In this document: positions 34,028-42,358 of the stretch, piece by piece
Layout: each line of letters begins with the position of its first letter
Position numbering within the stretch: position 1 is the first letter of the stretch
Assembly: GCF_014647675.1 (NCBI RefSeq)
Contig: NZ_BMPQ01000030.1
Coordinates: forward strand, 40,931 to 104,930
Direction of reading: 5' to 3'
Source: Streptomyces flaveus
Lineage (GTDB): Bacteria; Actinomycetota; Actinomycetes; Streptomycetales; Streptomycetaceae
Length of the DNA: 64,000 nt
Program-made: the position numbers and the translations under genes
The notes under the pieces: generated by a model
Seen by the model: only the letters and a program-made list of their open reading frames with translations
Told to the model about the DNA's origin: nothing
Database searches by the model: none

Positions 34028-34722
34028 TGCAGGCTCGGGCTGGACCGGCGCTCCGGCAGGCCCGAGCCGGCCGAGGGTGCGGGGCGGAGTCCAGGATGCG
34101 GCCCGGTAAGTCCCCGCGCCACAGCCACGGCATCCGCCCGCCGGGTCACCTGCAGCTTCTCCAGGATGTTGTGCACATGGTTCTTCACCGTCGCCAGCTG
34201 GATGCAGAGCGCCCGGCCCACTTCTTTGTTGGACAGTCCGCGCTCGATCAGTCCGAGCACCTCCAACTCCCGTACGGTGAGCCGAACATCGGGCCCGGCG
34301 CGATGCGTCGCGAGTGCGCCGACCCGGCGAAGCAGTGCCGAGGCGACCCGCGGTGAGCAGGGCATCTCGTTCCGGGTCACGCTCCGGACGATGGCGAAGA
34401 GATCGGAGAGGGAATCGTCCCGGGTGACGAACCCGGAAATCCCCGCTTCTGCCCAGGAGACGACATCGTCGTGGTCAGCGATGGAAAGGGCGATCACCTG
34501 CACCGTGCCCGGCCCCTGGGTGAGCTGCTGCACTGCGGCGACCTTCTCGGCGGGTGCTGCCTCGAGCAGCACGATGTCCGGACGCGCCACGGCAAGCAGC
34601 GGAACGGCGTCCTTCCAGTGCCGCAGATTTCCGACGACCTCGATATCGGCATGCGCGGCAAGTATCTGCGCAAGACCGTCCCGATACAGTCGGACCTCGG
34701 CGATCACCAAGATCCGGAGCAT
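34024..34722 (-). CDS. NarL/LuxR-type regulator with an atypical receiver, first gene of the eCIS operon
   Basis: 232 residues from ATG 34722, behind a G-run; an upstream frame adds 33 weak residues. The receiver starts LRILVIAEVRLYRDGLAQIL, where the usual Asp-Asp pair is Ala-Glu, and strand 3 reads ARPDIVLLEAAP, with Glu in place of the phosphoacceptor Asp. The C-terminal helix-turn-helix is typical: VRLTVRELEVLGLIERGLSN, KEVGRALCIQLATVKNHVHN. Glu can mimic phospho-Asp, so it may be always active or respond to a ligand. It is a likely activator of the operon it heads. No histidine kinase lies nearby. Confidence 0.9.
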   Translation of the reverse strand: MLRILVIAEVRLYRDGLAQILAAHADIEVVGNLRHWKDAVPLLAVARPDIVLLEAAPAEKVAAVQQLTQGPGTVQVIALSIADHDDVVSWAEAGISGFVTRDDSLSDLFAIVRSVTRNEMPCSPRVASALLRRVGALATHRAGPDVRLTVRELEVLGLIERGLSNKEVGRALCIQLATVKNHVHNILEKLQVTRRADAVAVARGLTGPHPGLRPAPSAGSGLPERRSSPSLQ

Positions 34723-35006
34723 ATGCACACCCCCCGACTCCTGTGCAGCAGACTGCCGGGGCGCCGCCATGTCAAGCCAAGTCCCGATAAATTCGACGAA
34801 TTGGCGGCCAGGACTGGCCATATCCCTTACTCGGCCGCCGAGTTACCGTCCCCCTCTGGGAATCCGCACTTCAACACTGGTAACTGACGTATCGTCAATC
34901 ACATCAGGAACCGGCTGAAGCCAACGGCCGCCGTGAACTTCACCGCTCGTGTCGGTCACGCTTGGCGGATACTCGCTGATGACGAGGGGCAGCACCGCAT
35001 CATTTT
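34723..35006. other. Intergenic region upstream of the eCIS operon
   Basis: No convincing gene. On the minus strand a TTGACA box at 34775-34770 could be a -35 element for the regulator gene, but the matching -10 (TCTGCT) is weak. A perfect 13-bp palindrome lies at 34885-34897. Confidence 0.4.
34885..34897. promoter_or_regulatory. 13-bp palindrome upstream of the eCIS operon
   Basis: TGACG-TAT-CGTCA, a perfect inverted repeat about 165 bases before the regulator start. Its minus-strand copy also contains TTGACG. Candidate regulator-binding site. Confidence 0.45.
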
Positions 35007-35236
35007 CGGCGTCTGCGTGCTCGTCCGGGCCTGTCCGTGCCCCATGACGTCGCCGTGCTCGGCGTCGGGAACCTGAAGGAGGGGCTGATCACCAGACCCG
35101 CCCTGAGCACGGTCGGGCAGCCGCACCTGGACTTCACCGAGATGGTCGGGCTGCTGTTCGACAGGCTGGCGGCGGACCGCCGGAGGGGCGCGAGCTGGTG
35201 CTGCCCTGGACGTTCATCCGCCGCGGCTCGATCTGA
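35007..35236 (+). pseudogene. 3' relic of a LacI-family regulator
   Basis: Reading from about 35007: SVPHDVAVLGVGNLKEGL then RPALSTVGQPHLDFTEMVGL and LLFDRLAADRR, the C-terminal end of a LacI effector domain. Near 35185 homology jumps frame to ELVLPWTFIRRGSI followed by TGA at 35234. The DNA-binding part is absent and a frameshift is present. It lies just before the sulfatase gene, which it may once have controlled. Confidence 0.8.
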
Positions 35237-35273
35237 GACGGTCGTGACCAGCTATGCGAACCGAAGGAGCGCC

Positions 35274-36665
35274 ATGCCGGAACGGCCCCCGAACGTCATC
35301 GTCGTCTTCACCGACCAACAGCGCTGGGACACCACGGGGGCGCACGGCAACCCGCTCGGCCTGACGCCCAACTTCGACAGCATGGCGCGCACCGGTACGC
35401 ACGCCGTGCAGGCGATCACCCCGCAGCCGGTGTGCGCCCCGGCGCGGGCGGCCCTCCAGACCGGGCAGTACCCGACGACCACCGGCTGCTTCCGCAACGG
35501 CATCCCCCTGCCCGAGCACAGCCGCACCCTCGCCCATCACTTCGGCGCGGCCGGCTACGCCACCGGCTATCTCGGCAAATGGCACCTGGCGGGCAGTGAC
35601 CCCGTACCGCCCGAGGAGCGCGGCGGCTACGGCTCCTGGCTGGGCTCCAACACCCTGGAGTTCACCTCCGACGCGTACAGGACGGTCATGTACGACGAGG
35701 GCGGCAGGCCGGTTCTCCTGCCCGGCTACCGCTCCGACGCCCTGTTAGACGCGGCTGTACGCTACGCCGCCGACCATCACGCCGAGCCGTTCTACCTCTT
35801 CTGCTCCCTCATCGAGCCGCACCACCAGAACGAGGTGGACAGCTACCCGGCGCCGGACGGCTACGCGCAGCGCTACCAGGGCCGCTGGATGCCGCCCGAC
35901 CTCGCCGCCCTGTCGGCCTCCGGCGGCTCGGCGCACCGCCACATCGGCGGCTACCTCGGGCAGATCCGCCGCGTCGACGAGGGGCTCGGCCGACTGCTGG
36001 ACGCGCTGCGCAGCATGGACCTCCTCGACGACACGATCGTCGCGTTCACCTCCGACCACGGCAACCACTTCAAGACGCGCAACGACGAGTACAAGCGCTC
36101 CTGCCACGACAGCTCCGTGCGGGTGCCGCTCGCCGTGCGCGGACCCGGCTTCGACGGCGGCCGGGCGATCGACACCCCGGTCAGCACCATGGACCTTGCC
36201 CCGACACTGCTGGACGCCGCGGGGATCGGCGTGCCCGACGACATGCAGGGGCGGTCCTTCCTGCCCATGGTCCGCGATCCCGGGGCCGAGTGGCCGGACG
36301 AGGCGTACATCCAGATCAGCGAGGCCGAGTGCGGCAGGGCGATCCGCACCTCCCGCTGGAAGTACCACGTCAGCGCGCCCGACACCGACCCATGGCGCCG
36401 GCCGTCGGCGGACCGCTACATCGAGACCGCCCTGTACGACCTGGCCCACGACCCCTACGAGCTGGACAACCTCGTCGGCCTGGCCTCCCATCGGGACCTC
36501 GCCGACGACCTGCGCGAACGGCTGCTGCGCCGGATGGCGGAGGCGGATGAGCCCCCGGCGGTGATCGAGCCCGCCCCGGTGCGCACTCACCCCCAGCGCC
36601 GCGTGGACCCCGCCGTGCACGGCCTCACCCTGAAAGGTGCTCGCTTCGGTCACCAGCGGGGCTGA
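35274..36665 (+). CDS. Sulfatase (formylglycine-dependent)
   Basis: 463 residues. PPNVIVVFTDQQRWDTTGAH gives the first metal ligands. PVCAPARAALQTGQYPTTTG is the CxPxR formylglycine signature. TGYLGKWHLAG, the second active-site motif, and FTSDHGNHF follow. These are diagnostic for type I sulfatases/phosphodiesterases. No signal peptide is seen, so the enzyme is probably cytosolic and would hydrolyse a sulfate ester or phosphonate after uptake. ATG 35274 has AAGGAGCGCC upstream. Residue 158 is a TTA codon (35745-35747), which implies bldA-dependent translation. An anaerobic or FGE-type maturase must come from elsewhere. Confidence 0.92.
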   Translation: MPERPPNVIVVFTDQQRWDTTGAHGNPLGLTPNFDSMARTGTHAVQAITPQPVCAPARAALQTGQYPTTTGCFRNGIPLPEHSRTLAHHFGAAGYATGYLGKWHLAGSDPVPPEERGGYGSWLGSNTLEFTSDAYRTVMYDEGGRPVLLPGYRSDALLDAAVRYAADHHAEPFYLFCSLIEPHHQNEVDSYPAPDGYAQRYQGRWMPPDLAALSASGGSAHRHIGGYLGQIRRVDEGLGRLLDALRSMDLLDDTIVAFTSDHGNHFKTRNDEYKRSCHDSSVRVPLAVRGPGFDGGRAIDTPVSTMDLAPTLLDAAGIGVPDDMQGRSFLPMVRDPGAEWPDEAYIQISEAECGRAIRTSRWKYHVSAPDTDPWRRPSADRYIETALYDLAHDPYELDNLVGLASHRDLADDLRERLLRRMAEADEPPAVIEPAPVRTHPQRRVDPAVHGLTLKGARFGHQRG

Positions 36666-36706
36666 ACGGCAGGCGGGGCGGGCTCCGCCAGGTCATGAGC
36701 GGGACT

Positions 36707-37771
36707 TCACGACCGGGACCGCATCAGCGGCTGGATGCGGGTACCGAAGTTCTCGATGCCTTCGAGGAAGTCGTCGAACACCAGCATGATCCCCTTGGTT
36801 CCGGAGACCCCGGCGACCTCGTCGAGCATCTTCGCGACGGTCTCGTACGAGCCGACGAGCGTGCCCATGTTGAAGTTCACGGCGCCCTCGGGCAGCGAGA
36901 TGGTGCGGGCGGTCGAGGAGTCGTCGGCGGTCTTGTCCGTGGCCGATTCCCCCGCCATGTACGCCAGCGCCGCACGGTCGGCGTTGTCGTGGTAGTCCTG
37001 CCACTTCGCCTGGGCGGCCTCGTCGGTCTCGTCCGCGATGACCATGAACAGCGACATCGCTCCGACGTCGCGGCCGGTCTCCCGCGCCGCGTCCACGAGC
37101 GTGGCCGTGGTGTCCGAGAGCGCGAGCGGGGTGTTCACACCGCTGCCCAGGACGAAGTTGTACTCGGCGTGCTCGGCGGCGAACTTCATTCCGGTGTTGC
37201 TCTGGCCCGCGGCAACGATGTCAATGTGCCCGTTCGCCGGCCGCGGTGACAGCACGCAGTCGTCCATCTCGTAGAACTCGCCCTTGAAGTTGCTGACGCC
37301 CTCGCTCCACAGCTCCTTCATCACGGTGACGTACTCGACGGCCCGGGCATAGCGGTTGCCGAAGTGTTCGTCCCCGGGCCACAGGCCCATCTGGGAGTAC
37401 TCGCCCGGCGCCCAGCCGGTGACGATGTTGACGCCGAACCGGCCGGGGGCGATCGAGTCGACCGTCACGGCCATGCGCGCGACGATCGCCGGCGGCAGGA
37501 CGAGGATCGGTGTCGAGGCGTACAGTTTGATGCGCTCCGTCACGGCGGCCAGGCCTGCCATCAGCGTGAACGACTCGAGGCAGTGGTCCCAGAACTCGGT
37601 CTCGCCGCCGAACCCCTTGAGCTTGATCATCGACAGTGCGAAGTCGAGCCCGTGCTCCTCGGCCTTCTGCACGATGGCCTTGTTCAGTTCGAAGGTGGGC
37701 ATGTATTGCGGGGAGCTCTTCGATATGAGCCAGCCGTTGTTGCCGATGGGGATGAAGACGCCGATATCCAT
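36707..37771 (-). CDS. rutA: Pyrimidine monooxygenase RutA-like LLM flavoprotein
   Basis: 354 residues. The opening IGVFIPIGNNGWLISKSSPQ, then YMPTFELNKAIVQKAEEHGL, DFALSMIKLKGFGG, EFWDHCLESFTLMAGLAAVT and VNFNMGTLVGSYETVAKMLD follow Escherichia coli RutA closely along the whole length. RutA uses FMNH2 and O2 to open the uracil ring. The other rut genes are absent here, so it may serve in another pyrimidine or amide ring-opening route. ATG 37771 aligns with the family start. It is convergent with the sulfatase (41-bp gap) and divergent from the SpoIIE gene. Confidence 0.85.
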   Translation of the reverse strand: MDIGVFIPIGNNGWLISKSSPQYMPTFELNKAIVQKAEEHGLDFALSMIKLKGFGGETEFWDHCLESFTLMAGLAAVTERIKLYASTPILVLPPAIVARMAVTVDSIAPGRFGVNIVTGWAPGEYSQMGLWPGDEHFGNRYARAVEYVTVMKELWSEGVSNFKGEFYEMDDCVLSPRPANGHIDIVAAGQSNTGMKFAAEHAEYNFVLGSGVNTPLALSDTTATLVDAARETGRDVGAMSLFMVIADETDEAAQAKWQDYHDNADRAALAYMAGESATDKTADDSSTARTISLPEGAVNFNMGTLVGSYETVAKMLDEVAGVSGTKGIMLVFDDFLEGIENFGTRIQPLMRSRS

Positions 37772-37798
37772 GCCGCCAGGCTGCCCGTGGGGAAGCCT

Positions 37799-37830
37799 GT
37801 TACACAGGGCTTGAGCGTTACTCCCGTTAC
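37799..37830. repeat. Three GTTAC repeats in the RutA/SpoIIE divergent promoter region
   Basis: GTTAC at 37799, 37817 and 37826, spaced 18 and 9 bases. The outer two extend to GTTACAC. They lie just upstream of the rutA-like start. The spacing does not fit the 11-bp step of GlnR boxes, so the binding factor is unknown. Confidence 0.45.
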
Positions 37831-37970
37831 ACGGCGGGGAGTTGACGATGTGCTCAGCCAACTCCCTTCACCTTCACCGCTGTTGATACCCTGTGGCGCC
37901 GCCCGGGGATGAGCGTGAGAATCCTGCGAAGCGTGGTTTTGACCGAGATGAGAACGATAAGGTCCGCGGC

Positions 37971-40943
37971 ATGAACGCACGGCTGGCTTTGCTGAGCACG
38001 GTTGTCCCCGGTGTCACGGAAAGTGAACTCTTCCGGCTCGCACTCCAGCATGCGGTGGGCGAGTTGGGCGCCCTGGGCGGAACGGTTCATCTTCGTGGCC
38101 CCATGTCCGCGCTGCGCCTGGTGTCGGCGGCCGGTCTCCCTCCCGCCCTCACCCGCCCCTGGGAGATCCTCGACCAGGAGGGCCCGCTGGCCCCGGCCCG
38201 TGCCCTGCACCAGGGCAGTGGCGTATGGGTGCCGCTGGAATCCGACGGGCTCGCCGACCCGGCCGGCCGCCCCGATCCCGCCGGACTTCCGGCGGAAGCG
38301 GCGGACGTCACGTGGCCCGGCACCGGCCTGGCCGCCCTACCGGTGTTCAGCGGGGACCGCAGCATCGGCGCGCTCACCCTCCTGATGGGCGACGGGGGCG
38401 AGCCCACCCCGGAGCAGTGGGACTTCCTGCGGGCCGTGATCGCCTGGACCGAGGAGCGCATGGTGCAGGCGCCGCCGCCGTCCGGGCCCTCCCAGACGGA
38501 GCTGAGCGGAGAGCGCCTGCGGCAGGCGATGAAGGAGGTCAGCGTCGGCTCGTGGGACTGGAACATCCAGACCGGCGACCTGATCTGGGACGAGGCGGCC
38601 CTCGAGCTCTACGGCACCAGGCCCGAGGACTTCACCGGCAAGATCGAGAACTGGATGAGGATCGTCCACCCCGACGACCTGGCGCCGACGCTGGCGGCGG
38701 CGCAGGGGGCGATACGGGAGCACGGCGTGTACGAGGCCGAGTACCGGGTGCGCAAACTGGACGGAACCTGGGGCTGGACCCAGGCCCGCGGCAGGGCGAC
38801 GTACGACGAACAGGGCGAAGCCCACCGGATGATCGGCGTGGGCTGGGACAGCAACGAGCCCCGCACCGCCCGTGACGCCCTCAGCCGAGCCCTGCGCCAC
38901 ATGAGCGACGGCTTCCTGGCGGTGGACGACGCATGGCGGATCACCTTCGCCAACCTGGAGGCGGAACGCATGCTCGGCTTCTCCGAGGAGGAGTTGTTCG
39001 GCCGCATCCTGTGGGACCTGCCCTCCGCCCGGCAGGTCCCCGGACTGGAGAGCCGCTGCCGACGGGCCGCGGCCGAGGAGAGGCCCGCCGGCTTCGACGT
39101 ACACGTGCCGGACAGCGGGCGCCGCTACCACCTGCGGCTGGTCCCGGGACCCGACGGCCGCACCCTCTACTTCACCGACGTCACCGAGAAGCGGCGCCTC
39201 GCGGAGGAGCACCGGGTGGCCGAACGCGCCGTGTCCGAACGAGCGGCCCGGATCACGGAGCTGACCACGGCACTCGCCAAGGCGACGACCTCACAGGACG
39301 TGGTGGACGCGGTCGCCCGGCGGGTGCTGCCGCCGTTCGCCGCCACCAGCCTTGTGGTGCAGGTGCGCGAGGGCGACCGGCTGTGCAACGTCGGGTCCGT
39401 CGGCTACCCGGAAGACTTCCTCGACCGGCTCGACAGCCGCGAGCCGATCCAGCCCAACCCGCTCTGGGACGCGATCCTGGCCGGCACGCCGCTGTTCCTG
39501 TCCTCCCCGCAGGAATTCGCCACGCGCTACCCCGGACGGGCCGACCTGCCCGGCCACGCCGGCAAACAGGCCTGGGCGTTTCTGCCGCTGACCGCCTCCG
39601 GCCACACGTTCGGGGTGTGCGTCGTGGCCTTCGACCGTCCGCGCCGCCTCACCGACGAGGAGCGCACCCTGCTGACCACGATCACCGCCCTCGTCGCGCA
39701 GGCCCTGGAAAGGGCCCGGCTCTACGACGCCGAGCACGGCCGGTCCCGCGAACTCCAGCGCAGTCTGCTTCCCCGGGGCCTGCCCGACCTGCCCGCGTGC
39801 ACGGCCGCCGCCCGCTACCTCCCCGCCGGACAGGGCATGGACGTGGGCGGCGACTGGTACGACATCATCCCGCTCTCCGGCGGACAGGTCGCCCTCGTCG
39901 TAGGCGACGTCATGGGCCACGGCCTGCCCGAGGCGGCCACGATGGGCCGGCTGCGCACCGCCGTCCACACCCTGGCCGACCTCGAACTGCCCCCCGACGA
40001 GATCATGAGCCACCTCAACGACATCGTCGGCGGCATGGGCGAGGAGTCGTACGTCACCTGCCTGTACGCGCTCTACGACTCCACCACCCGGGTCTGCTCC
40101 ATAGCCCGCGCCGGGCACCCGCCGCCCGCCCTCGTCAGCCCCGACGGCACCGTGCACTTCCCGGAGCTGGCCGCCGACCCGCCCCTTGGCGCGGCGGAAC
40201 CGCCGTTCGAGACGGTCGAGTTGACCGTCCCCGAGGGAAGCCTGCTCGTCCTCTACACCGACGGCCTGGTCGAGTCGGCGAAGCGGGAGATCGACGAGGG
40301 CATGGCGGAACTGGCCCGACTCCTGCACACCGCCCACGAGGACGGCACCGACGCGGACCTGGAGCGCCTCTGCGACACCCTGACGGAGGGTCTGCTCCCC
40401 ACCGAGCACCAGGCGGCCGACGACGCGGCGTTCCTCATCGCCCGCCTCCACGCCCTGACCGGCGACAAGATCGCCTCCTGGCCACTCCCCGACGACCCGA
40501 AAGCGGCCGGCCAGGCCCGCCGCCACGTCCGCGAGCAGCTCTCCGCCTGGGGCCTTGACGGCCTGACGCCCACCACGGAACTCCTGGCCAGCGAACTCGT
40601 GGGCAACGTCGTACGCCACGCCAAGGGCCCGGTCCGCCTGCGCCTGCTGCACGGCGCCGAGCTGATCTGCGAGGTCTTCGACGGCAGCCTGACGATGCCC
40701 CGCATCCGCCGCGCGACGGAAACCGACGAGGGAGGCCGCGGCCTGCAACTGGTCACGGCGCTCTCCCAACGCTGGGGCACGCGCTACACGCCGACAGGGA
40801 AGTGCATCTGGACCGAACAGGCCCTGCTCGGCCCCGACAGCCACAAAGAACCGCCGCTCCCTTCCCTGGACCTGACGTTCCTGGACACAGGGGACTTCGA
40901 CGGAGACTTGGACGCGCTTCCCTTCGGGGACCAGAGCCTGTAG
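37971..40943 (+). CDS. SpoIIE-family serine phosphatase with GAF, PAS and RsbW-like ATPase domains
   Basis: 990 residues. N-terminal GAF-like region (1-165); PAS with PAC near 185-300 (SVGSWDWNIQTGDLIWDEAA, YRVRKLDGTWGWTQARGRAT); second PAS near 303-405 (SDGFLAVDDAWRITFANLEA); GAF near 430-585; PP2C/SpoIIE domain near 593-826 (GMDVGGDWYDIIPLSGGQVA, VVGDVMGHGLPEAATMGR with metal-binding aspartates); HATPase near 845-955 (LLASELVGNVVRHAKGPVRL). Such proteins dephosphorylate anti-sigma antagonists, and the ATPase domain resembles the anti-sigma kinase, so one chain holds both opposing activities. It is soluble and likely senses redox, light or a ligand. ATG 37971 follows AAGGTCC. Confidence 0.93.
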   Translation: MNARLALLSTVVPGVTESELFRLALQHAVGELGALGGTVHLRGPMSALRLVSAAGLPPALTRPWEILDQEGPLAPARALHQGSGVWVPLESDGLADPAGRPDPAGLPAEAADVTWPGTGLAALPVFSGDRSIGALTLLMGDGGEPTPEQWDFLRAVIAWTEERMVQAPPPSGPSQTELSGERLRQAMKEVSVGSWDWNIQTGDLIWDEAALELYGTRPEDFTGKIENWMRIVHPDDLAPTLAAAQGAIREHGVYEAEYRVRKLDGTWGWTQARGRATYDEQGEAHRMIGVGWDSNEPRTARDALSRALRHMSDGFLAVDDAWRITFANLEAERMLGFSEEELFGRILWDLPSARQVPGLESRCRRAAAEERPAGFDVHVPDSGRRYHLRLVPGPDGRTLYFTDVTEKRRLAEEHRVAERAVSERAARITELTTALAKATTSQDVVDAVARRVLPPFAATSLVVQVREGDRLCNVGSVGYPEDFLDRLDSREPIQPNPLWDAILAGTPLFLSSPQEFATRYPGRADLPGHAGKQAWAFLPLTASGHTFGVCVVAFDRPRRLTDEERTLLTTITALVAQALERARLYDAEHGRSRELQRSLLPRGLPDLPACTAAARYLPAGQGMDVGGDWYDIIPLSGGQVALVVGDVMGHGLPEAATMGRLRTAVHTLADLELPPDEIMSHLNDIVGGMGEESYVTCLYALYDSTTRVCSIARAGHPPPALVSPDGTVHFPELAADPPLGAAEPPFETVELTVPEGSLLVLYTDGLVESAKREIDEGMAELARLLHTAHEDGTDADLERLCDTLTEGLLPTEHQAADDAAFLIARLHALTGDKIASWPLPDDPKAAGQARRHVREQLSAWGLDGLTPTTELLASELVGNVVRHAKGPVRLRLLHGAELICEVFDGSLTMPRIRRATETDEGGRGLQLVTALSQRWGTRYTPTGKCIWTEQALLGPDSHKEPPLPSLDLTFLDTGDFDGDLDALPFGDQSL

Positions 40944-41053
40944 GCCCACGCGTCCTGGAACGTACGGAACGCTCATCCGGTCGGAGGGACGGCGCGGTGA
41001 GAGCGAGGCGGGCTTCTGCCGGTGGCTGGTGGCTGGTGGCCGGATGCAGGCGG

Positions 41054-41396
41054 TCAGCGACTCTTGTGCCGGGTGGGCTCTGTGGCCGGGGGCTGTGTTG
41101 CTGCCCAGCTGGTGAGGAGCTTGAGCCGGTCTTCGTCGGCGGTGCCCGGCTCGGCGGTGTAGAAGGTCAGTTCGTGCACCGCCCGGTTGGACACTGGCAG
41201 GTCCAGAGCGCGGAAGGTCAGCTCCAGGCGGCCGACCTCGGGGTGCTGCAGCCGCTTGACGCCCTCGTGGCGGATGCGGACGTCGTGCCTGGCCCACCTG
41301 GTGCGGAACTCGGGGCTGAGCGTGGACAGTTCGCCGATGAGCTCGCGCAGGACCCGGTCGTGGGGCTCGCGCGCGGCTTCGGCCAGCGCGGCAACA
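41054..41396 (-). pseudogene. C-terminal relic of an XRE regulator (MmyB-like ligand domain)
   Basis: Read on the minus strand: VAALAEAAREPHDRVLREL, LSTLSPEFRTRWARHDVRI, GVKRLQHPEVGRLELTF, LTFYTAEPGTADEDRLKLL and LTSWAATQP. This is the last 110 residues of the MmyB-like ligand-binding domain that follows the helix-turn-helix in actinobacterial XRE regulators. The DNA-binding half is missing. Homology stops exactly where the TetR operator (41398) begins, so arrival of the TetR/SDR module seems to have cut the gene. Confidence 0.82.
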
Positions 41397-41397
41397 A

Positions 41398-41419
41398 AAA
41401 TGGATAGGTCAATCCGATT
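41398..41419. promoter_or_regulatory. Operator-like site A upstream of the TetR at 41435
   Basis: AAATGGATAG, GT, CAATCCGATT. The same 22 bases except one centre base occur at 43244 before the SDR gene. Same 10-2-10 layout as the sites at 2293 and 2339. Confidence 0.72.
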
Positions 41420-41434
41420 GCTAGACTGGTCGGC

Positions 41435-42130
41435 ATGACTCCTGACGCCCACCATCCCGACGGCCCCGCCGCTCAGCCGCTGCGCAGCGATGCCGAGCGC
41501 AACCGGGAGCGGATCATCGCCGCCGCGCGTACGGTGTTCGCGCGCGACGGCCTGAGCGCCTCGATGGCCTCCGTGGCCCGCGAGGCGGGCGTGGGCATCG
41601 CCACCATGTTCCGCCGCTTCCCCACGAAGGAGGAGCTGGTCGACGCGGTCTTCTCCGACCGCATGGGCGCCTACGCCGACGCGGTCACCGTCGCCCTGGA
41701 AGACCCCGACCCCTGGAACGGTTTCGTCGGTTACATCGAGGCCGCCTGCGCGATGCAGGCTGCCGACAGCGGCTTCGCCGACGTCCTGACCATGACCTTC
41801 CCCACCGCCAAGGTCCTGGAGGCCCGCCGCAGCGAGGCCTACCAGGCCATGCTGCGCCTCATCGACCGCGCCAAGGCCACCGGCCGCCTGCGCGAGGACT
41901 TCGACCCCTCGGACCTGGTGCTGATCCACATGGCCAACGCCGGCGTCGTCAACGCCTGCGGCGACGCCGCCCCGGATGCCTGGCGACGCGTCGTCGCCTT
42001 GGTGATCCAGTCCTTGGAGGCTCCCGCCCGCGGCCCCCTGCCCGCCTCACCCGGGCACGAACCCCTCTACAAGGCCATGCTCCGCGCCGGCCAGGGCACC
42101 ACCACACCGCCGCCGGGCAAGAGCAGCTGA
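41435..42130 (+). CDS. TetR/AcrR-family regulator, paralogue of the 1585 gene
   Basis: 231 residues. DNA-binding domain near 20-75: RIIAAARTVFARDGLSASMA, VAREAGVGIATMFRRFPTKE. The ligand domain shares CAMQAADSGFADVLTMTFPT and MANAGVVNACGDAAPDAWRR with the 1585 protein. Recognition-helix residues differ (IATMFRR against KATLSRR), in step with the shift in operator sequence from GGACCG to GGATAG half-sites. It likely represses itself (site A) and the SDR at 42431 (sites B-D). Part of this gene, or a close relative, is fused to the LLM gene at 5588. Confidence 0.92.
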   Translation: MTPDAHHPDGPAAQPLRSDAERNRERIIAAARTVFARDGLSASMASVAREAGVGIATMFRRFPTKEELVDAVFSDRMGAYADAVTVALEDPDPWNGFVGYIEAACAMQAADSGFADVLTMTFPTAKVLEARRSEAYQAMLRLIDRAKATGRLREDFDPSDLVLIHMANAGVVNACGDAAPDAWRRVVALVIQSLEAPARGPLPASPGHEPLYKAMLRAGQGTTTPPPGKSS

Positions 42131-42358
42131 CCTCAGGGCCGGATCACCGTGCCGAGACGCGGCACAACAGCAGTATTACGAGGCAACGATCCGCATTGCG
42201 GTCATCAACGAGTTCCTCCTCGTCGCGCGTGCGGGCCAGAAAGTCCTTGAACGCGGACGACGTACCGCGCGAGGGTTGATCAGTGCCGGGTCGACGTAGG
42301 ACGGGTCGGTGGTCGTGGTGCCGTCGGCAATGTCCGGCAGAACTGAACCCTCCTCCTC
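42131..42358. other. Gene-free stretch between TetR and the terminator
   Basis: No supported gene. A short frame on the plus strand around 42165-42300 (YYEATIRIAVINEFLLVARA) has some coding look but no start and no family I recognise; it may be a further relic. Confidence 0.3.

Noticed and set aside
34770..34775. TTGACA as a definite -35 box for the eCIS operon
   Set aside because: At 17 bases spacing the -10 would be TCTGCT, too weak to support a promoter call.
35037..36665. LacI-sulfatase fusion protein
   Set aside because: The frame is open by chance through the LacI relic; the relic's own stop (35234) is in another frame and the sulfatase has its own AAGGAG and ATG at 35274.
37799..37830. 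GlnR box upstream of the RutA-like gene
   Set aside because: GTTAC units are spaced 18 and 9 bases; GlnR sites need a GTnAC and GAAAC pair with an 11-base step, which is not present.
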